From positions 1 through 24,650 of the IMG/VR virus record IMGVR_UViG_3300031772_000271: a stretch of 24,650 nt of DNA; one strand, 5' to 3'. Position numbers and translations under genes: made by a program. Shown here in pieces: positions 21,539 through 24,650 of this stretch. The stretch comes from a virus. The stretch's first letter is position 1, and the number at the start of each line of letters is the position of its first letter. Below the pieces are notes generated by a model. The model searched no databases. It saw only the letters and a program-made list of their open reading frames with translations, and had not been told where the DNA came from.

Positions 21539-21909
21539 TGCTTTCCGAGTGGTATAATATCTCAGAGGGGCAAGCATACGCAGGCATCTTTATACTTCGC
21601 AAGGAACTTGCCAAGTTTAGGCGCAGAAGCCTCACCAATACCTGGATTAAGAACTATGATGACAATGCGGTCATCGCCTCACTGTGCCGATGCTGTGACA
21701 GAAACCCCGACTGTATCTGGAAACCTCTATGTAAGGCTCTCTATGACAGGTGGAGCGATCTTGCCCCGATAGACATTACCAAAAACTATGACTGGGAAAA
21801 GCTCATCGAGGGAAGCGGAATCACTGATCCAAACTGGCTACCGTTCATCCGCATCCAACTCCTCGTGGACATTATCCGTGGCCAGGAGCAGCTAAATATG
21901 ATTCAGTAA
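21538..21909 (+). CDS. Hypothetical Cys-rich early protein
   Basis: 123 residues; start shares one base with the previous stop (TAATG). Starts MLSEWYNISEGQAYAGIFILRKELAKFRRRSLTNTW. A Cys cluster CRCC...CIW..LC lies at residues about 50-65 and may bind metal. The rest is helical, with a hydrophobic C-terminus (FIRIQLLVDIIRGQEQLNMIQ). No recognised family. Position in the recombination operon gives no clear function. Confidence 0.6.
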   Translation: MLSEWYNISEGQAYAGIFILRKELAKFRRRSLTNTWIKNYDDNAVIASLCRCCDRNPDCIWKPLCKALYDRWSDLAPIDITKNYDWEKLIEGSGITDPNWLPFIRIQLLVDIIRGQEQLNMIQ

Positions 21910-21921
21910 AGGAGGGCAGAA

Positions 21922-22479
21922 ATGAGAGAGAAGATAGCAGAGAAAGTAGCAACAATCTATAGGGGGCATTTCCCGCACTGTCCGAATGTGCCTGAAGTGC
22001 CTAAAAAATTTGGCTATGAAGTAGCTGACCAAATCCTACCTATGGTGCAGCGCGGGTTCTACGATATGGGTTACGCTCAGGCTGTAAGGGACAATCAGGT
22101 ACTCATGGGGAACAGGGAGGTCTTTTGGCAGAAGGAAGTTCAACGGGCAAGGCAAGAGGCCAGGGAAGAAATAGTGAAAACCATGATAGCAAAGGGACTC
22201 AAGGTCAACAATCTGAGCTTTGAGAACCAGGGCAAAGGACTAATAATCTTTATTACTGAAGCCAAGCTCAAGGAGTTAGGATTCGAGGTCGAGCCTAAAT
22301 ACGAATGCCCCTGCGGGACAGTCTTCCTGGAGAAAGACGCACAGTATAGCCATGGCTGGATGAGTTGTCCAAGCTGTGGCATAAAGGAAGACCTAATCCA
22401 GGTCGCAGGAAAGGAGGTAGATGGCGAAACACGGCGTCAAGTTGGCGCAACGTCACAACAAGAAGGACAAACCCCGTAA
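21922..22479 (+). CDS. Hypothetical protein with C-terminal zinc ribbon
   Basis: 185 residues, ribosome site AAAGGAGGG before ATG. The N-terminal half is helical and charged (MREKIAEKVATIYRGHFPHC, VFWQKEVQRARQEAREEIVKTM). The C-terminal part has a zinc ribbon with CPCG (129-132) and CPSCG (148-152), the two knuckles joined by a Trp-rich loop (YSHGWMSC). Likely a DNA- or protein-binding adapter near the recombination genes. An alternative reading is a replication/transcription accessory. Confidence 0.6.
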   Translation: MREKIAEKVATIYRGHFPHCPNVPEVPKKFGYEVADQILPMVQRGFYDMGYAQAVRDNQVLMGNREVFWQKEVQRARQEAREEIVKTMIAKGLKVNNLSFENQGKGLIIFITEAKLKELGFEVEPKYECPCGTVFLEKDAQYSHGWMSCPSCGIKEDLIQVAGKEVDGETRRQVGATSQQEGQTP

Positions 22480-22504
22480 ACCAAAGAACGAAAAAGGAGG
22501 GTAA
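22421..22504 (+). CDS. 27-residue very basic protein
   Basis: ATG at 22421 has an ideal AAAGGAGG, and the product MAKHGVKLAQRHNKKDKPRK then PKNEKGG is almost all Lys/Arg/Asn/Pro. It overlaps the end of the previous gene in another frame. Similar short basic peptides occur in phages. It may bind nucleic acid. Could also be a chance ORF over a spare ribosome site. Confidence 0.4.
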   Translation: MAKHGVKLAQRHNKKDKPRKPKNEKGG

Positions 22505-22573
22505 GTAGACACAAATTGAGTGAAATAGACATCAAGGAATTTCAGGGATTCAGGATCAAGTAGGAGGTATTGT

Positions 22574-23713
22574 ATGACAGAGAAAGCAAAGAATGGAGAT
22601 AACAAGGCCTTAATGACCGTGACCCAAGCGCTCAAGTCATATGATACTGCCGAGGTTCAGCTTATCAAGGACACCGTGGCCAGGGGAGCTACCGATCAAG
22701 AGCTTGCCCTATTCCTGTTCACCGCCAAGATGCGAGGACTGAACCCCCTCACCCGCCAGATTCACCTGGTTAAGCGAAAGCAGAAGGTTGACGGGGTGGA
22801 TAAGGAGGTCGCCGTTATCCAGACAGGCATTGACGGTTTCCGCCTGATAGCAGAGCGCACAAAGCAATATGCGCCGAGTCCCAAGCCGACATACTTTGAG
22901 TATGACAAGGGACGCCTGATCAGAGCCACCGTTTTCGGCATGAAGATTGTCGGCAGCCAGGCCTTCGAGTACAGCGCCACCGCCAAGTTTTCCGAGTATG
23001 CCCAATCATTCGGCGGACGGCTCGGTAACATGTGGGCGAAGATGCCCGAAACCATGCTGGAGAAATGTGCCGAGGCAAAGTTACTTCGCAAGGGCTTTCC
23101 CGAGGAACTGTCTGGCATCTATACCGATGAGGAAATGGCGCAGGCCGATTCCGTAACGATTCACAGTGCCGAGTCCCCAGGTCAAAAGGGGAAACCAGCC
23201 ATCCAAGTTAAGGCCACACAGGAGGGCAGCGAACAGCAAGGGATAAACCTGAACGGCGATCCCAGTATGGAGGTTATAGAAGCGCCCCCAGAAGACATCG
23301 TGGAAGGAGAATTCCACTCAGAGAATGAGGGGGAGGGAACTTATGATTACCTACTGGTAACTTGTCCCGAGCATGATCAGCCATGGGCAATCAACAAGTT
23401 CGGCAAGAGTTACCACAGGATGGAAGGCGATACCTTCTGTAACTTCAGCCAGCAAGTTAAGCTCGTGATGGAATCCCGTGGTGTATTAGCTGGCTTCTCT
23501 GAGAAGGAACAATTCTCTGCCTGGTGCAAAGAGAATTTCAACGGAGAAACCTGGAGCAAGCTCACCGAGAAGCAACAGATTGAGGCCTTGGGATTGGTTG
23601 ACAAGATCATTGCCGACAAAGAGGCCTCGGCTCAAAAGAACCCAGTGGTCGAAGAAGCTAAAAAACTGGGTGGAGTAGTCACCAAGAAAGACATCAAAAA
23701 GGAGAAGAAATAA
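22574..23713 (+). CDS. RecT/Bet-type single-strand annealing protein
   Basis: 379 residues with GGAGG upstream. It pairs complementary single strands during phage recombination. Residues 15-193 hold the Bet-like core: ATDQELALFLFTAKMRGLNPLTRQIHLVKRK (39-69), VIQTGIDGFRLIAERTKQYA (81-100), and MWAKMPETMLEKCAEAKLLRKGFPEELSGIYTDEEM (153-188). The core is intact. The C-terminal extension is long, with Cys264, His267, His281 and Cys289 able to hold zinc and an acidic tail before it. A PD-(D/E)XK nuclease follows, the usual partner. Confidence 0.85.
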   Translation: MTEKAKNGDNKALMTVTQALKSYDTAEVQLIKDTVARGATDQELALFLFTAKMRGLNPLTRQIHLVKRKQKVDGVDKEVAVIQTGIDGFRLIAERTKQYAPSPKPTYFEYDKGRLIRATVFGMKIVGSQAFEYSATAKFSEYAQSFGGRLGNMWAKMPETMLEKCAEAKLLRKGFPEELSGIYTDEEMAQADSVTIHSAESPGQKGKPAIQVKATQEGSEQQGINLNGDPSMEVIEAPPEDIVEGEFHSENEGEGTYDYLLVTCPEHDQPWAINKFGKSYHRMEGDTFCNFSQQVKLVMESRGVLAGFSEKEQFSAWCKENFNGETWSKLTEKQQIEALGLVDKIIADKEASAQKNPVVEEAKKLGGVVTKKDIKKEKK

Positions 23714-23715
23714 CC

Positions 23716-23886
23716 ATGTGTGAACAAATAGAGAAAACCCAACCGCAGCCCAGGTGTAAGTTCCTGAACGACAACGGCACATGCAGTCATGACGATGCCC
23801 CACAGCCCAACGAGAGTGAGTGCATCGGCACGGTTGACTGTGGCGTTACGTTGGACGCGGACATTCATAAAGTAGAGGAGGAGTAA
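23716..23886 (+). CDS. Small Cys-rich protein
   Basis: 56 residues, ATG three bases after the RecT stop with GGAG upstream. Five Cys and one His (C2, C14, C23, H25, C36, C42) could form a small zinc site: PRCKFLN, GTCSHDD, SECIGTVDCG. Acidic tail (HKVEEE). Squeezed between recombinase and nuclease, it may help the pair or be an independent inhibitor. Probably real from spacing. Confidence 0.55.
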   Translation: MCEQIEKTQPQPRCKFLNDNGTCSHDDAPQPNESECIGTVDCGVTLDADIHKVEEE

Positions 23887-23888
23887 CC

Positions 23889-24650
23889 GTGCGCCTAACT
23901 AACACTTACGATTTGCCCGAAACCATTGTCAAGGCGGTAACTCACTCTTACAAGCCTCGACAACTTCCCCATCGCTTCTCAGTGTCGGAGCTTCTCAATG
24001 CTCCACAGGCACAACAGCTATACGTGAGGCACTGGGATGAGATTGAGGAAGATATTAGTGAGCGCATCTGGCTCTTACTGGGCAATGCCGTACATGCCAT
24101 CCTCGAACAGGGCAAGGTAGAGAATTCCCTGAAAGAGGAATCCCTTAAGGGGATTATTGACGACAATGTCGTTAGTGGTAGACCAGACCTATGGCACAAC
24201 CAGGTGATTGATGACTATAAGATCACGTCCGTATGGACGATAGTTTACTCACCACAGGGTCGCCAGGAATGGCAGGCACAATTGAATATTTACAAGTGGC
24301 TGTACGGCATCGCAGGATTTGATACCAAGTCACTGGAAATCTGTGCGATCCTACGGGACTGGCAAGAATCCAAGGTAGGCAATGGCTATCCCCCAATCCC
24401 CATCGTTTCTATCAAAGTACCTCTATGGACACGGGCGGACACCGAGGCCTACTTACGGGAAAGAATCGCTGCACACACTTCAGCTAGGGCTTTACCCGAC
24501 AACCAGCAGTCTCCTTGTTCTAGCGTAGAGAAATGGGCAAAGCCCACCCAGTACGCAGTCATGAAGAAGGGGCGCAAGTCTGCTATCCGTCTTTATGATA
24601 ACGAGGAGAATGCCAAGAAGAACCTCCCCGAGGGCACACAACACTACATC
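23889..24650 (+). CDS. PD-(D/E)XK exonuclease, RecB/Cas4-like (C-terminus outside window)
   Basis: 254 codons open from GTG at 23889 to the window edge (GAGGAG upstream). The core shows the RecB/Cas4-type layout: H69 in GNAVHAILE, the catalytic D100 (SGRPDLW) and D109-x-K111 (VIDDYKIT), and Q131 (QLNIYKWL). A later Cys-x5-Trp (PCSSVEKW) matches the phage family that carries it near a metal site. Paired with the RecT gene upstream, it most likely supplies the 5'-3' resection. All key residues are present. The C-terminus is cut by the window edge. Confidence 0.8.
   Translation, partial: MRLTNTYDLPETIVKAVTHSYKPRQLPHRFSVSELLNAPQAQQLYVRHWDEIEEDISERIWLLLGNAVHAILEQGKVENSLKEESLKGIIDDNVVSGRPDLWHNQVIDDYKITSVWTIVYSPQGRQEWQAQLNIYKWLYGIAGFDTKSLEICAILRDWQESKVGNGYPPIPIVSIKVPLWTRADTEAYLRERIAAHTSARALPDNQQSPCSSVEKWAKPTQYAVMKKGRKSAIRLYDNEENAKKNLPEGTQHYI

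Noticed and set aside
22517-22564. 15-codon TTG-start ORF before RecT
   Set aside because: Too short and no usable start context; only continues the frame of the previous gene after its stop.

Overview
The window is part of the genome of a tailed double-stranded DNA phage (Caudoviricetes type), free or as a prophage fragment, infecting an unidentified bacterium. The support is a head and packaging set (small and large terminase, portal, scaffold, HK97-like major capsid protein), dense small genes with ATGA or TAATG overlaps, and a RecT-type recombination module. No integrase, rRNA, tRNA or CRISPR array was seen. Good Shine-Dalgarno sites and sigma70-like promoters with extended -10 boxes point to a bacterial host. 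The host group cannot be named from the sequence alone.

Layout. (1) Positions 1-12245, minus strand: the late virion module. Reading leftward it holds a HExxH zincin-like protein, large terminase, portal, three proteins of unknown role, an 1872-residue polyvalent protein, scaffold and major capsid protein, which runs off the left edge. (2) 12246-13620: a gene-poor stretch of about 540 bp, then four small minus-strand genes, at least two with membrane segments, behind a promoter near 13640. (3) 13748-13984: a block of twelve GTGACA/TGTCAC sites with near-helical spacing, followed by an AT-rich tract and heptamer repeats. It looks like a replication origin or a packaging/partition site. The small terminase gene lies directly beside it. 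(4) 14545-14694: a divergent control region. (5) 14695-17842, plus strand: early accessory genes, including a HhH-GPD-like protein and a protein with an Ala-rich tetrapeptide minisatellite. The block ends at a strong two-way terminator. (6) 17899-20146, minus strand: a second cassette of small membrane proteins plus a papain/transglutaminase-like protein, and further right an HNH endonuclease and a Cys-cluster protein. (7) 20213-24650, plus strand: a second early operon with a HELAH zincin-like protein, Zn-ribbon proteins, RecT/Bet annealase and a PD-(D/E)XK exonuclease, which runs off the right edge.

How it works together. Two plus-strand promoters share a CTTACGAAYAAACT element and probably fire early, expressing accessory and recombination genes. 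Three minus-strand promoters share a TTGGWG-16-TATAMT layout with an extended TGN, and two of them also share ATGAGGTATTGGWG. These may form a co-regulated set for the membrane/lysis-type genes. The virion genes are packed tail to head and probably translationally coupled.
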